Below, piece by piece: positions 8,491-17,714 of a stretch of DNA of 64,000 bases. The DNA comes from Planotetraspora kaengkrachanensis (GTDB lineage: Bacteria; Actinomycetota; Actinomycetes; Streptosporangiales; Streptosporangiaceae). The DNA lies in assembly GCF_016862895.1 (NCBI RefSeq), contig NZ_BONV01000006.1, positions 226,157-290,156 of the forward strand, in the 5' to 3' direction. The translations under genes were made by a program, and so were the position numbers. The notes below the pieces were generated by a model. The model searched no databases. It was given only the letters and a program-made list of their open reading frames with translations, and was not told the DNA's origin. Position 1 is the first letter of the stretch, and each line of letters begins with the position of its first letter.

Positions 8491-10248
8491 ATGACGACCA
8501 CCACCCACCGGGCGACGACCCGGAGTTCCGTCCTGCGCCACCTCCGCCCGGGGCCTCGCGCGGCCGCCGTCCTGGTCGTGTCCGTCGCCGCCACGACGGT
8601 GCTGCCGCTGCTCGCGCCTCCCCTCACCGCCCACTTCGTCGACGACGCGATCGGCGGGGCGAGCACCCGTCATCTCGTGCTGATCGCCGCGGGCTATCTC
8701 ACGCTCGCCGTCGCCGGGCAGGTCGCCCGGATGCTCACCGCCTGGCTGGCGACCGGGCTCGCCTGGGACGGCACGAACCGCCTGCGGGAGACGCTCGCCG
8801 GGCACGCCCTCGGCCTCGACATGGCCTACCACGGCAGGCACACGCCAGGCGAGATGATCGAGCGGGTCGACGGGGACGTGGTCGCCGTCGCCGAGTTCGT
8901 GGTCGCCTTCCTGCTGGACGTCGTCGCCGGAGTCCTGCTGCTCGCCGGCGTGCTCGTCATCGTCTTCGCCGTCGACCCGCGCATCGGCGGCTTCCTGCTG
9001 GTCTACTGCGTGCTGGCCGGCTACGCCATGGCCCGGGCGCAGCGGCTGGCCGTACCGTCTGCAGCCGGTGCGCGCGCGGAGGGCGCGGCCTTCTTCGGCG
9101 GCCTCGAGGAACGGCTGGCCGGTGCGGAGGACATCCGGGCCAACGGCGCGGGCGAGCACGCCGTCCACCGCCTCTACCAGGCCGGCTCCGCCTGGTACTG
9201 GGCGAACCATCGGAGCGGCCGGATCGGGGTCGGACTCCTCGCGGGCACATGGGTGGCGTTCGCGGCCGGTACGGCCGTCGCGCTCGGCCTCGCCGCGTGG
9301 GGCCAGCGGTCGGGGGCGATCACGGTCGGCACCGCCGTGCTGCTCTTCCAGTACACGCTGATGGTCCGGGCGCCGTTCGAGCGGCTGATCGACCAGCTCA
9401 GGCAGTATCAGGCGGCCCTGGCCGGCATCACGCGCATCGGCGACCTGCTCGCCGTGCGGCGCACGCTGCCCGCGCCCGCCGATCCCCGGCCGTTGCCGGC
9501 CACCGGGCCGCTTGAACTGTCCGTCGAAGGCGTGGGCTTCGCCTACCCCGACGACGGCGAACAGGTGCTGTCGGACGTCACCCTCAGCCTGGCGCCGGGT
9601 GAGACGCTCGGCCTGGTGGGCCGTACCGGCAGCGGCAAGACCAGCATCGCGCGACTGGTGTTGCGGCTCTACGACCCGACCGAGGGCGCCGTCCGGGTCG
9701 GCGGGGTCGACCTGCGCGACGCCGACCCGGGAGCGGTCCGCCGGCGGATATGCGCCGTCACTCAAGACGTGCAGATCTTCGCGGCCGGCGTCCGGGACAA
9801 CCTGACGCTCTTCCGGCCGCCGCCCGCCGATCGCGTGCTGCGGGACGTCCTCGTCGACGTCGGCCTGGGCGACTGGCTGGCGTCCCTGCCCGACGGACTC
9901 GACACCGTGCTCGGGGGCGCGTCGGGAAGCGGGGTGTCGGCCGGTGAGGCCCAGTTGCTCGCGCTCGCCCGAGCGTTCCTCGCCGACCCCGGGCTCGTCG
10001 TGATGGACGAGGCGTCCAGCCGGCTCGACCCGGCAACCGAGCGGCGGATCGAGCGGAGCGTCGACCGGCTGCTCACCGGCCGGACCGGCGTGATCATCGC
10101 GCACCGGCTCTCCTCCCTGTCCCGCGTGGACAAGATCGCCGTCATCGACGGCGGCAGGGTGGTGGAGTACGGCCGCCGCGAGGACCTCGTGGCGGACCCC
10201 ACGAGCAGGTTCGCGCGCATGCTGGACCTGGCGGGGGTGAGCCGATGA
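8491..10248 (+). CDS. ABC exporter half-transporter 1 (membrane + ATPase)
   Basis: Fused TMD-NBD protein of 585 residues. The N-terminal half carries about six membrane helices, and the NBD begins near residue 335. Walker A is GRTGSGKTS (about 377-385), the Q-loop is in AVTQDVQIFA, Walker B is LVVMDEASSRLD and the H-loop is IIAHRLSS. The signature is SAGEAQ instead of LSGGQ, a degenerate ABC signature. Its gene starts 2 bp after the ribosomal protection gene and overlaps the next transporter gene by ATGA, so the two products probably form a heterodimeric exporter. Drug export is inferred from context. Confidence 0.88.
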   Translation: MTTTTHRATTRSSVLRHLRPGPRAAAVLVVSVAATTVLPLLAPPLTAHFVDDAIGGASTRHLVLIAAGYLTLAVAGQVARMLTAWLATGLAWDGTNRLRETLAGHALGLDMAYHGRHTPGEMIERVDGDVVAVAEFVVAFLLDVVAGVLLLAGVLVIVFAVDPRIGGFLLVYCVLAGYAMARAQRLAVPSAAGARAEGAAFFGGLEERLAGAEDIRANGAGEHAVHRLYQAGSAWYWANHRSGRIGVGLLAGTWVAFAAGTAVALGLAAWGQRSGAITVGTAVLLFQYTLMVRAPFERLIDQLRQYQAALAGITRIGDLLAVRRTLPAPADPRPLPATGPLELSVEGVGFAYPDDGEQVLSDVTLSLAPGETLGLVGRTGSGKTSIARLVLRLYDPTEGAVRVGGVDLRDADPGAVRRRICAVTQDVQIFAAGVRDNLTLFRPPPADRVLRDVLVDVGLGDWLASLPDGLDTVLGGASGSGVSAGEAQLLALARAFLADPGLVVMDEASSRLDPATERRIERSVDRLLTGRTGVIIAHRLSSLSRVDKIAVIDGGRVVEYGRREDLVADPTSRFARMLDLAGVSR

Positions 10249-12068
10249 GGCCCCTGTCACTGGTGGTCGCCCGCCTCGTGCGCAACGACCTGCGCCGCTA
10301 CCTCGTGGGCGGCCTGCTGTGGCTGCCGGTCAGCGTCATCCCGCTTGGCAGCGGGCTGTTGCTGCAGCAGATCTTCGACCGGATCGGCGGGGACCGCGTG
10401 GCGGGTCCGGACCAGATCCTCTGGCTGTGCGCGGCGTTCGTGGGCGTCGAGGTCGCCCGCAGTCTGATCATGTACGTCGCGAACCTGTACGGAGGCTACT
10501 GGTGGGACGCGATGGCGACCCTCTTGCGGGCCAACGTCCTCCGCTCGCTCCTGACCGCGCCAGGGCCCGCCGCGGGGAGGCAGCCGCACTCGCCGGGCGA
10601 ATCGGTCGCCCGCCTCCGGGACGACGTGAGCGACCTGGTCGAACTCGTCGACGAAAGCGTTCCGCTCGCCGGGACGTTCCTCTTCAGCGGCGCCGCACTG
10701 GCGATCATGGCGACCGTCGACCCCGTCATCACCCTGGTGCTGATCGTGCCCATGATCGTGGCCGGCCTGCTCAGCCGGCTGATGAGCGCGGTGGTGCGGC
10801 GGCTGCACAGCCGTGCCCGGGGGCTCGGCGCGGCCGTCACGGCGTTCATCGGCGAGACCTTCGGCGGCGTGCTGGCGATCAAGACCACGGGCGCCGAGGA
10901 CGCGGTGCTCGAGCGCCTGCGCGCGCACAACAGGAGCAGACGGGACGCGGCCGTGAAGGACCGGCTCGCGGCCGACCTGCTCGAAACCTCGACGAGCGCG
11001 ACCGTCGAGATCAGCATCGGCCTCGTCCTGCTGCTCGCGGCGCCCGCGATGCGCCGCGGCGACTTCACGGTCGGCGATCTCGCGCTGTTCACCAGCTACG
11101 TCGGCTGGCTCACCGCGCTGCCGCGCATCGTCGGCCGGGTGCTCTTCCGGCTGCCCCAGGCCGCGGTCTCGACCGAGCGGCTCACGCGGCTGATGGCGCC
11201 GCACGAGGACGCCGACCACCTGTCGAGGAACAGCGGCGTCTGGTTCCACCGGGAACCGCCCCGCCCGCCGGGGTCCGTGCCGGCCCACGACGACCCACTC
11301 GAGGTCCTCGAGGCGCGCGGGCTGACCGTGCGCCACGACGAGAGCGGCCGCGGTGTGCACGGGATCGACCTGGTGATCCGCCGGGGATCTTTCACCGTCG
11401 TCACCGGAGCCGTCGGATCGGGCAAGACGACTCTGGTGCGGGCCCTGCTCGGCCTGGCGCGGGCCGACGCGGGCACCGTCCTCTGGAACGGCCGGCCCGT
11501 CGCCGACCCGGGGACGTTCCTGGTGCCGGGCCGCGCGGCGTACGCGAGCCAGGTGCCGCGGCTGCTCTCGGAATCGCTCAGGGAGAACCTGCTCCTCGGC
11601 CGGTCCGGAGACGACGCCGACCTCGCCCGAGCGCTGGAGTCCGCGGCCTTCGAGGAGGACCTGGCCGAGATGCCCGACGGCCTGGACACGGTCGTCGGCC
11701 CCCGCGGCGTCCGGTTGTCCGGAGGCCAGGCACAGCGGGCGACCGCCGCGCGGGCGCTGGTCCGGATGCCCGACCTGCTGGTCGTCGACGACCTGTCGTC
11801 CGCTCTCGACGTGGAGACGGAGAAGCTGCTGTGGGACCGGATCGCCGGGGCCGCCCGCGACGGGCGCGGCCCCGCGACGCTGCTGGTGGTGTCGCACCGG
11901 CAGGCGGCGCTCGAGCGGGCCGACCAGGTCGTCGTGCTCGATCGCGGCAGGGTCGCCGGGCGCGGCACTCTCGGCGACGTCCTTGAGACCTGCCCGGAGA
12001 TGCGGCGGCTGTGGCACGAGGAGCGCGTCGTCGAAGCCGAAGAGAGCCCGGTGCCGCCCGGCGGCTGA
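10245..12068 (+). CDS. ABC exporter half-transporter 2 (membrane + ATPase)
   Basis: Second TMD-NBD half-exporter, 607 residues, translationally coupled to the previous gene. Walker A is GAVGSGKTT (about 388), the signature LSGGQAQR is canonical, and the Walker B region reads LLVVDDLSSALD, so the usual catalytic Glu is Asp. The H-loop is VVSHRQAA. A canonical signature with a non-Glu Walker B residue, paired with a partner bearing a degenerate signature and normal Glu, is the standard asymmetry of heterodimeric ABC exporters. Predicted to pump the compound countered by the ribosomal protection protein. Confidence 0.88.
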   Translation: MRPLSLVVARLVRNDLRRYLVGGLLWLPVSVIPLGSGLLLQQIFDRIGGDRVAGPDQILWLCAAFVGVEVARSLIMYVANLYGGYWWDAMATLLRANVLRSLLTAPGPAAGRQPHSPGESVARLRDDVSDLVELVDESVPLAGTFLFSGAALAIMATVDPVITLVLIVPMIVAGLLSRLMSAVVRRLHSRARGLGAAVTAFIGETFGGVLAIKTTGAEDAVLERLRAHNRSRRDAAVKDRLAADLLETSTSATVEISIGLVLLLAAPAMRRGDFTVGDLALFTSYVGWLTALPRIVGRVLFRLPQAAVSTERLTRLMAPHEDADHLSRNSGVWFHREPPRPPGSVPAHDDPLEVLEARGLTVRHDESGRGVHGIDLVIRRGSFTVVTGAVGSGKTTLVRALLGLARADAGTVLWNGRPVADPGTFLVPGRAAYASQVPRLLSESLRENLLLGRSGDDADLARALESAAFEEDLAEMPDGLDTVVGPRGVRLSGGQAQRATAARALVRMPDLLVVDDLSSALDVETEKLLWDRIAGAARDGRGPATLLVVSHRQAALERADQVVVLDRGRVAGRGTLGDVLETCPEMRRLWHEERVVEAEESPVPPGG

Positions 12069-12311
12069 GACACCCGCCGGTTCCCACGGCGGAGCGCGGC
12101 CGCGCCACGGCGGTCGTGCTCCCGTCCGCGCCGCCCCGCCGCCTGACCTGGCCGGACGTGTTGGCATGCTGGTCGCCACACTTTCATGGCGGCATCTCCG
12201 TCCTGTGCCGGGCGACTCCCACGATGAGCGTGAAAGCGGATCCGGGGATCGGGCTATACACACTGACCGCTTTTCACCCGTGGAGAGGCAACCGATGACA
12301 GGGAGGCTTTC

Positions 12312-12917
12312 GTGACCGCCCCACCCTGGCCGGACGTGTCCACCGAGATCCGGCTTTCCCACGACGAACCCGAACGGTTCGCCGCGGTGTTCGACGCGCA
12401 CTTCAGCGAGATCCATCGATATGTGGCGAGCAGGCTCGGGCCGAGCGCCGCGGAGGACGTCGTCGCCGACACCTTTCTGACCGCGTTCCGCAACCGGTCG
12501 CGCTACGACGTGAGCCGGGGCGGCGTCCGCCCGTGGTTGTACGGCATCGCGACCAACCTGATCAGCCGGCAGCGGCGGGTGGAGGTGCGCGCGCTGCGAG
12601 CCATGGGCAGGCAGGGGCCGGAGCCCCACGCGGAAGGCCCGGAGAACCGGGTCGTCTCCGACGTCACGGCGCGGGGACTGAAGCCGGCGCTGGCCGCGGC
12701 GATCGCCTCGCTGAACGACGGTGATCGGGACGTGCTCCTGCTGGTGGCCCTGGCCGAGCTGACCCACGAGGAGGTCGCCGCGTCGCTCGGGATTCCGTAC
12801 GGGACCGTCGGATCCCGGCTCAACCGCGCCAGGAAGAAGGTGCGCGCGGTCCTCGGCGACACCAACCCCATGAACGACCTCACGGACTTTTCGCGAAAGA
12901 AGAACCAGCATGGATGA
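12312..12917 (+). CDS. ECF-type RNA polymerase sigma factor
   Basis: A 201-residue ECF sigma factor. Region 2 spans about residues 25-95 (FDAHFSEIHRYVASRLG, AAEDVVADTFLTAF, RPWLYGIATNLISRQRR), and region 4 about 125-185 (LNDGDRDVLLLVALAELTHEEV, then LGIPYGTVGSRLNRARKKVR). GTG start with GGGAGG 5 nt upstream. It overlaps the next gene by 8 bp, and that gene encodes the membrane CU044_5270 partner, the usual arrangement for an ECF factor paired with a putative anti-sigma or sensor protein. A possible -10 TATACA lies at 12255. Confidence 0.9.
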   Translation: MTAPPWPDVSTEIRLSHDEPERFAAVFDAHFSEIHRYVASRLGPSAAEDVVADTFLTAFRNRSRYDVSRGGVRPWLYGIATNLISRQRRVEVRALRAMGRQGPEPHAEGPENRVVSDVTARGLKPALAAAIASLNDGDRDVLLLVALAELTHEEVAASLGIPYGTVGSRLNRARKKVRAVLGDTNPMNDLTDFSRKKNQHG

Positions 12918-14049
12918 CCTGAAGATGGTGCGTGACGTGTACGGGGAGATCGCGCCCGACCCGCAGCTGGAGACCCGGATCCGGGCCAGGCTCGCCCACG
13001 AGGGCGGCCGTCCGTCGTCCCGGCGCGGATTCTCCCGCGGTCGCATGGGCGTCAGCGTCGGGCTGCTCGCCGCGGCCGCCGCAGCCGCGGTCGCCGTCGC
13101 GGCTGTCGGCATAGGCGGCGGCATCGGCGGCGGCGGTTCGGGCACGTCCCCCGTCGCGGGCGCCCCGAATACGGAGCTGTCGGCCAAGTCGATCCTGCTG
13201 GCCGCGGCGGACCAGGCGGCGAACGAGCCGACCGGCAGGTTCTGGCGGCTACACATGATCAGCGGCTCCTCCGGCAGGGTGGAGGGCGCGACGCCGTACA
13301 CGGTCTTCAGCCCGAACGAGTTCGACGGCTGGCGTTCGCCGTCCGCACAGGAGACCGACTTCACCTTCCAGCGCGAGCTGGCCGCCTACCCGCTGACGAA
13401 CGCGGACAAGGCCGCGTGGAAGGCGGACGGCTCGCCGTCGTCCTTCAAGGTGCGCAACAACGAGGACTTCTACACCTACCGGGCGACCGACGGCGTGTGG
13501 ACCACGCAGCGGATCACCCCTGAGCTCAAGAAGTCCGCCTCGGCGTCCTTCAAGCAGCTGTGCGCCCGGGCGGACGCCGCCGCCAAGTGCCCGCCGAGCG
13601 CCCAGTTGACCTGGGCAGAGAAGGAGAAGATCGCCTCAGACCCGGCGCGGTTCGATGAGTTGCTCTTCCCCCGGTCGGCCCAGGGGCCGGACGCGGCAGG
13701 CAAGCTCGCCCAGGGGTTCAACTTCCTCATCGAGCAGCCGGCCTCGCCTGAGATCCGGGCCAGGGCGTTCCGCGTCCTCGCCGGGCTGCCCGGGGTCCGC
13801 AGCGTGGGCACGGTGAAGTCGCTGGACGGCCGCACCGGCGTCGGGATCGCCGCCGAGGGCAAGCTGGTCGAAGGCGGCGTCGCCACGTTCGAATACCAGA
13901 TCATCCTCGACCCGAAGACCAGCAAGGTGATCGGGAACAAGATGACCATCGTGGACGGGACCTACCGCGGCCTCGGCCCGGGGACGGTCCTGACCGAGCA
14001 GAGCGTCATGCAGGCGGGCTGGACCGCCGACACGCCGCACCACGGCTGA
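12910..14049 (+). CDS. CU044_5270 family membrane-anchored protein
   Basis: A 379-residue protein with a cytoplasmic N-terminus (VRDVYGEIAPDPQLETRIRARL), one membrane segment (about residues 47-68) and a large extracytoplasmic domain. The architecture and spacing behind an ECF sigma gene match the CU044_5270 family of actinomycetes. The N-terminal ~45 residues could hold the sigma factor, but no classical zinc anti-sigma HxxxCxxC motif is present, so anti-sigma function is inference. A strong hairpin follows the stop codon. Confidence 0.78.
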   Translation: MDDLKMVRDVYGEIAPDPQLETRIRARLAHEGGRPSSRRGFSRGRMGVSVGLLAAAAAAAVAVAAVGIGGGIGGGGSGTSPVAGAPNTELSAKSILLAAADQAANEPTGRFWRLHMISGSSGRVEGATPYTVFSPNEFDGWRSPSAQETDFTFQRELAAYPLTNADKAAWKADGSPSSFKVRNNEDFYTYRATDGVWTTQRITPELKKSASASFKQLCARADAAAKCPPSAQLTWAEKEKIASDPARFDELLFPRSAQGPDAAGKLAQGFNFLIEQPASPEIRARAFRVLAGLPGVRSVGTVKSLDGRTGVGIAAEGKLVEGGVATFEYQIILDPKTSKVIGNKMTIVDGTYRGLGPGTVLTEQSVMQAGWTADTPHHG

Positions 14050-14067
14050 ACGGCAGCCTTCTGAGAC

Positions 14068-14102
14068 CGGAGGCCGGAGTGACTCGCCCACTCCGGCCTC
14101 CG
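14068..14102. terminator. Intrinsic terminator after the sigma/CU044_5270 operon
   Basis: Perfect 14-bp stem CGGAGGCCGGAGTG / CACTCCGGCCTCCG with a 7-nt loop, 18 nt after the stop codon. No U-tract, as is usual in actinomycetes. Confidence 0.75.
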
Positions 14103-14240
14103 CTGTGTTCCCTGCGATCCGCCGATTCGGCGAAGCCCGGCCGGAGAGGACGATGCGGGGGCACGCCCTGAGGCCGGCGGCGAAGGACCGGCGCGGGAAC
14201 CCGACGCCGGGTCGCGGAGTAGAAGCAGGGAGGAGGCATC

Positions 14241-14774
14241 ATGCGCACATTTATCAGCCCGGTGGCGATCGCGGCCGTTCTCGCGACGGCCGCCTGCACG
14301 TCCGGCTCCGCCGGCGGTACGGCCACGGCGGACGGGACGGCACCCGCCACGCCCGCCGTCGCGAGCGGCGTTCCGTCCACCCCGCCGCCTTCGCTCCCGC
14401 CGACCGCGGAGCCGGCGACCGGTCGGTGCGGCACGCCGGTCACGGACACGGGGGCGGGCATGCCGGACCTGCGGGGGACGTCCCCGGACGCCGAGTTGTG
14501 GGCGTTGCCGTTCGCGGCCATGCCGTTCAAGCGGGGTGAGGAGGTGAAGATCGTCTGGCGGATGACCGGAAGCGGGCCGCTCGTGGTCGGAGCCACTCTT
14601 CCGGACGGCACGAAGGCCACGCTGGCGTGGGGACCGCAGCAACATTCCGGGTCGAACTGGAAGCGGCCGGGCGAAGAGTGGGGAACCGGCTTGGTCTTCC
14701 CCAAGAAGGGCTGCTGGAAGGTGCACCTGACGCGCACCGCCGGACAGGGAGACGTCTGGTTCGCCGTCAGGTGA
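14241..14774 (+). CDS. Putative secreted lipoprotein
   Basis: A 177-residue protein with a short signal peptide and a lipobox-like LATAAC at residues 14-19, then a Thr/Ala/Pro-rich linker to about residue 60 and a compact domain ending VHLTRTAGQGDVWFAVR. The C-terminal domain (KIVWRMTGSGPLVVGATLPDGTK ... KKGCWKVHLTR) looks like a beta-sandwich with paired Cys (52 and 158 region). GGGAGGAGG precedes the ATG. Family not recognised. Confidence 0.68.
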   Translation: MRTFISPVAIAAVLATAACTSGSAGGTATADGTAPATPAVASGVPSTPPPSLPPTAEPATGRCGTPVTDTGAGMPDLRGTSPDAELWALPFAAMPFKRGEEVKIVWRMTGSGPLVVGATLPDGTKATLAWGPQQHSGSNWKRPGEEWGTGLVFPKKGCWKVHLTRTAGQGDVWFAVR

Positions 14775-14862
14775 CCGTCGCGGCGGCGTCCGGTTCCGTG
14801 CCGATCTCCCATGAGCGTGCGGAAATAAGGTGGAGCCCCTGAGCCTTTCGGGAGGACACCAC

Positions 14863-15297
14863 ATGATCGACATCGGCCGCCTCACCCCGGCGGACCGCGA
14901 TGGCTGGCAGACGCTGTTCCGCGGCTACAACACCTTCTACGAGCGGACGCTCCCCGCCGAGATGTACGACCGGGCCTGGAACGCCTTCCAGGAGGACACC
15001 CGGATGCACGCCTTCTGCGCGAAGATCGACGGCGGGCTGGTGGGGATCACGCACTTCCTCGTGCACGCCAGCACCACGGCGGAGGACGTGTGCTACCTGC
15101 AGGACCTGTTCACCGCGCCGGAGGCCCGGGGTAAGGGGGTGGCGCGCGCCCTCATCGGCGCGGTGACCGGATGGGCGCGGGAGCGGGGCTGCAGCCGGGT
15201 GTACTGGTCCACCCAGGCGACCAACGCCACCGCCCGCAGGTTGTACGACCAGGTCGCCGTCAACCGGGGTTTCATCCTCTACCAGATCAGCCTGTAG
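14863..15297 (+). CDS. GNAT family N-acetyltransferase
   Basis: A 144-residue GNAT enzyme transferring acetyl from acetyl-CoA. The acetyl-CoA loop is LQDLFTAPEARGKGVARALI (motif A, R/Q-x-x-G-x-G/A), followed by VTGWARERGCSRVYWSTQATN and ARRLYDQVAVNRGFILYQ, the normal beta6-beta7 end. GGGAGG lies 7 nt before the ATG. Substrate unknown. Confidence 0.85.
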   Translation: MIDIGRLTPADRDGWQTLFRGYNTFYERTLPAEMYDRAWNAFQEDTRMHAFCAKIDGGLVGITHFLVHASTTAEDVCYLQDLFTAPEARGKGVARALIGAVTGWARERGCSRVYWSTQATNATARRLYDQVAVNRGFILYQISL

Positions 15298-15312
15298 CGG
15301 GCCGGACGCGCG

Positions 15313-15343
15313 GAAGGGTGCCGCCGGAGTGGCGGCACCCTTC
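15313..15343. terminator. Bidirectional terminator between convergent genes
   Basis: Perfect 13-bp stem GAAGGGTGCCGCC / GGCGGCACCCTTC with loop GGAGT, between the GNAT gene and the converging helix-hairpin-helix gene; T-rich on one side (TTCTTCC). Confidence 0.75.
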
Positions 15344-15363
15344 TTCCACGCGGGATGAAACGA

Positions 15364-15588
15364 CTACTTGGCGCTGTCGTCGAGCGCGACGAGCGCGGCG
15401 GCGTACCGGAAAATCTGGCTGCGGCCGAGGTCGCCGATCGTGACGATGCCGAGCGTGCGGGCCAGCGCCTCGGCGCCGGCCTCGCCCACGCCGGCGAGGG
15501 CGGCGACGGGGGCGTCCACGAGCTTGTCGAGGGTGTACTCCTCGTACTCCCGGTCGAGCAGCTTGTCGAGGTTGGCAGAAACCGCCAT
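15364..15588 (-). CDS. Small helix-hairpin-helix protein
   Basis: A 74-residue protein. The C-terminal part APVAALAGVGEAGAEALARTLGI, followed by VTIGDLGRSQIFRYAAALV, has the hairpin GVGEAGAEAL and the second HhH-like turn of DNA-binding helix-hairpin-helix or DUF4332-type domains. The N-terminal LDKLLDREYEEYTLDKLVD may be a dimerisation helix. GGAG lies 5 nt before the ATG. Function unknown. Confidence 0.62.
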   Translation of the reverse strand: MAVSANLDKLLDREYEEYTLDKLVDAPVAALAGVGEAGAEALARTLGIVTIGDLGRSQIFRYAAALVALDDSAK

Positions 15589-15709
15589 GGATATCTCCAA
15601 TGTTTACGATCTTTAAGGCCGCTTGTGTACGGCTTGATCGGAATCTTTGCAGATTCAACCCGTGCGGGTGATTCGTCCGCTCAAAGTCGTCAGGCACCCG
15701 GGGACGGGG

Positions 15710-16714
15710 CTACCGGCTCGGGAGCGATCGCGGCAGCCCGAACCACGGGAGCACGTCGTTGTCGAACCGGGTCATGGCGCTGATCCGGTCGCCGGAGAGG
15801 GTGAGCACGAACAGGCCGGTCCCGTGCCGGATGCCGGTTGGGGTGCGCAAATACGCTCCGAACGCCGGCTGGCCGTTGGCTCGCGTCGGCACGAGGTCGA
15901 ACCTCCGGTTCGCGCCGAAGATGCCCGTGCAGAAGCGCGCCACGACGTCTCGGCCCTCGTATTCGAGGGGCATCGGCGGCATCGAAACGAAGACGTCGTC
16001 CGTCAGCATGGACACCAGCGCGCCGAGATCGGCGGACTCGTACGCGCTGACGAACCTCGCCACGACTGCGTCCTCGGCGGGCGAGCCGGACGCGGGGGGC
16101 GGTTCACGGTCGGGAGCCTGCAGCCGTCGCCGAAGGCCGGCGCGCGCCCGTTTGAGGGCGCTGTTGACCGACTCGACGCTCGAGTCGAGCATGCCGGCCA
16201 CCTCGGCGGCGTGGAATCCGAGGACGTCGCGCAGGACGAGGACGGCGACCTGACGAGGCGGCAGGACCTGAAGCGCGGTCACGAACGCCAGAGAAACGGA
16301 TTCGCTCTGCTCGAAACGGGCCTCCGGGCCGAGCGGCACGTGAATCGCGTCGGCAAGGAAGGCGTCGGGAATCGGCTCGAGCCACACGACCTGGCCGAGC
16401 CGGGTCGGTTCGGGCGGTTCGACCCCGGGCACGTCCCACTCCCTGGCCGGTCGCCGGCTGGCCGAGCGACGCGCGTTGAGGCACCGGTTGGTGGCGATCC
16501 GATAGAGCCAGGTGCGGATCGAGGCGCGCCCCTGGAACCCGCCGAAGCCCTGCCAGGCGGCCAGCAGCACGTCCTGCAGGACGTCCTCGGCATCGTGAAA
16601 GGAGCCGAGCATCCTGTAGCAGTGCACCTGCAACTCCCGGCGGTGCGGCTCGGTCAGTTCCCGGAACGCGTCGCCGTCCCCGGCCTGTGCTCTTGAGATC
16701 AGGTCGGCTGTCAC
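15710..16714 (-). CDS. SigX5/SigG-like ECF sigma factor with C-terminal SnoaL domain
   Basis: Sigma-70 family protein of about 334 residues. Region 2 (FRELTEPHRRELQVHCYRML, HDAEDVLQDVLLAAW) and region 4 (LPPRQVAVLVLRDVLGFHAAE, MLDSSVESVNSALKRAR) are complete. They are followed by an NTF2/SnoaL-like domain (about 215-330; VARFVSAYESADLGALVSMLTDDV). This is the TIGR02960 (SigX5) / M. tuberculosis SigG type, in which the C-terminal domain modulates activity. Start is GTG 16714; GTG 16723 and ATG 16777 are in frame. It diverges from the broken SDR. Confidence 0.86.
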   Translation of the reverse strand: MTADLISRAQAGDGDAFRELTEPHRRELQVHCYRMLGSFHDAEDVLQDVLLAAWQGFGGFQGRASIRTWLYRIATNRCLNARRSASRRPAREWDVPGVEPPEPTRLGQVVWLEPIPDAFLADAIHVPLGPEARFEQSESVSLAFVTALQVLPPRQVAVLVLRDVLGFHAAEVAGMLDSSVESVNSALKRARAGLRRRLQAPDREPPPASGSPAEDAVVARFVSAYESADLGALVSMLTDDVFVSMPPMPLEYEGRDVVARFCTGIFGANRRFDLVPTRANGQPAFGAYLRTPTGIRHGTGLFVLTLSGDRISAMTRFDNDVLPWFGLPRSLPSR

Positions 16715-16926
16715 TGCTCCCACCTTCGCGTCACCTTCTTCGCAGATCCTGTCGTACGTCCGTCTGTGTACGGACACCGGTCAAGGGGGCGAACTGGGCG
16801 GTCGGCGGACGCCCATTTCCCCGGCCTGGCGGTGTCTGCATCGTCGGCGGATCCGGGTTCGGGCCGCCGCTCGACACTCGCGGGGTGGGCGGTTGCGACC
16901 ACCCGGAGCATAGGAAGGAATCAGAG

Positions 16927-17714
16927 ATGTCGCTGAAGGACAAGGTCGCGGTGGTCTACGGAGCCGGAGGCTCGATCGGCGGGGCCGTCGCACGCGCCTT
17001 CGCGTCCGAAGGGGCGAAGGTCTTCCTCACCGGACACTCCCTGGCATCCGTCGAGATCGTCGCCAAGGACATCGTCTCCGCCGGCGGATCGGCCGAGGCT
17101 GCGGAGGTCGACGCACTCGACGAGCAGGCCGTGGACGGGCACCTGCGGTCCGTGGTCGATCAGGCGGGCCGCGTCGACGTCTCGTTCAACGCCATCGGGA
17201 TCCCGGACACGGGGATTGTGGGCGTCCCGCTGGCCGACCTGGACGTCGAGCGGTTCTCCCTGCCGATCGCGGCCTACACGACGTCGTACTTCCTGACCGC
17301 ACGCCTGGCCGCGCGGCGCATGATCCCGAACAACTCGGGGTGATCATAACCGTCAGCGCGCTCCCCGCACGAATGGGCTCGCGCCTGAACGGGGGCTACG
17401 GGCCGGCGCAGGCCGCCAAGGAGGCGCTCACCCGGGACCTGTCCGCTGAGCTCGCTCCGCACGGCATCCGCGTGGTCTGCCTGCGACCACACGGCATCCC
17501 CGAGACGAGCACCATGAAGGAGGTCTTCGACACCAAGGCGGTGGCGGGCATGACCTGGGAACAGTTCGCCGGATACCTCGCCGGCACGACCCACCCGCGA
17601 CGCGTCCAGACGCTCGCGGAGGTGGCGAACACGGCGGTCTTCATGGCGTCCGACAAGGCGAGCGGGATGACGGGAACGACCGTCAACCTGACCATGGGCA
17701 GCCTGGACGACTAG
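16927..17714 (+). pseudogene. SDR-family oxidoreductase, frameshifted
   Basis: Rossmann SDR read in two frames. The first segment (16927-17342) carries VVYGAGGSIGGAVARAFASEG, the NAIGIPDTG region and ends RRMIPNNSG. The second (from 17340) continues without loss as VIITVSALPAR ... LNLTMGSLDD-type C-terminus. Inserting one G in the GGGG run at 17337-17340 restores about 262 continuous residues. The active site is itself atypical: GGYGPAQAAKEAL replaces YxxxK. A base-calling error in the homopolymer is as likely as a real mutation. Confidence 0.78.

Noticed and set aside
10257..13364. 1035-codon minus-strand open frame opposite ABC transporter and sigma genes
   Set aside because: Opposite strand of recognisable ABC and sigma factor motifs; no protein-like features.
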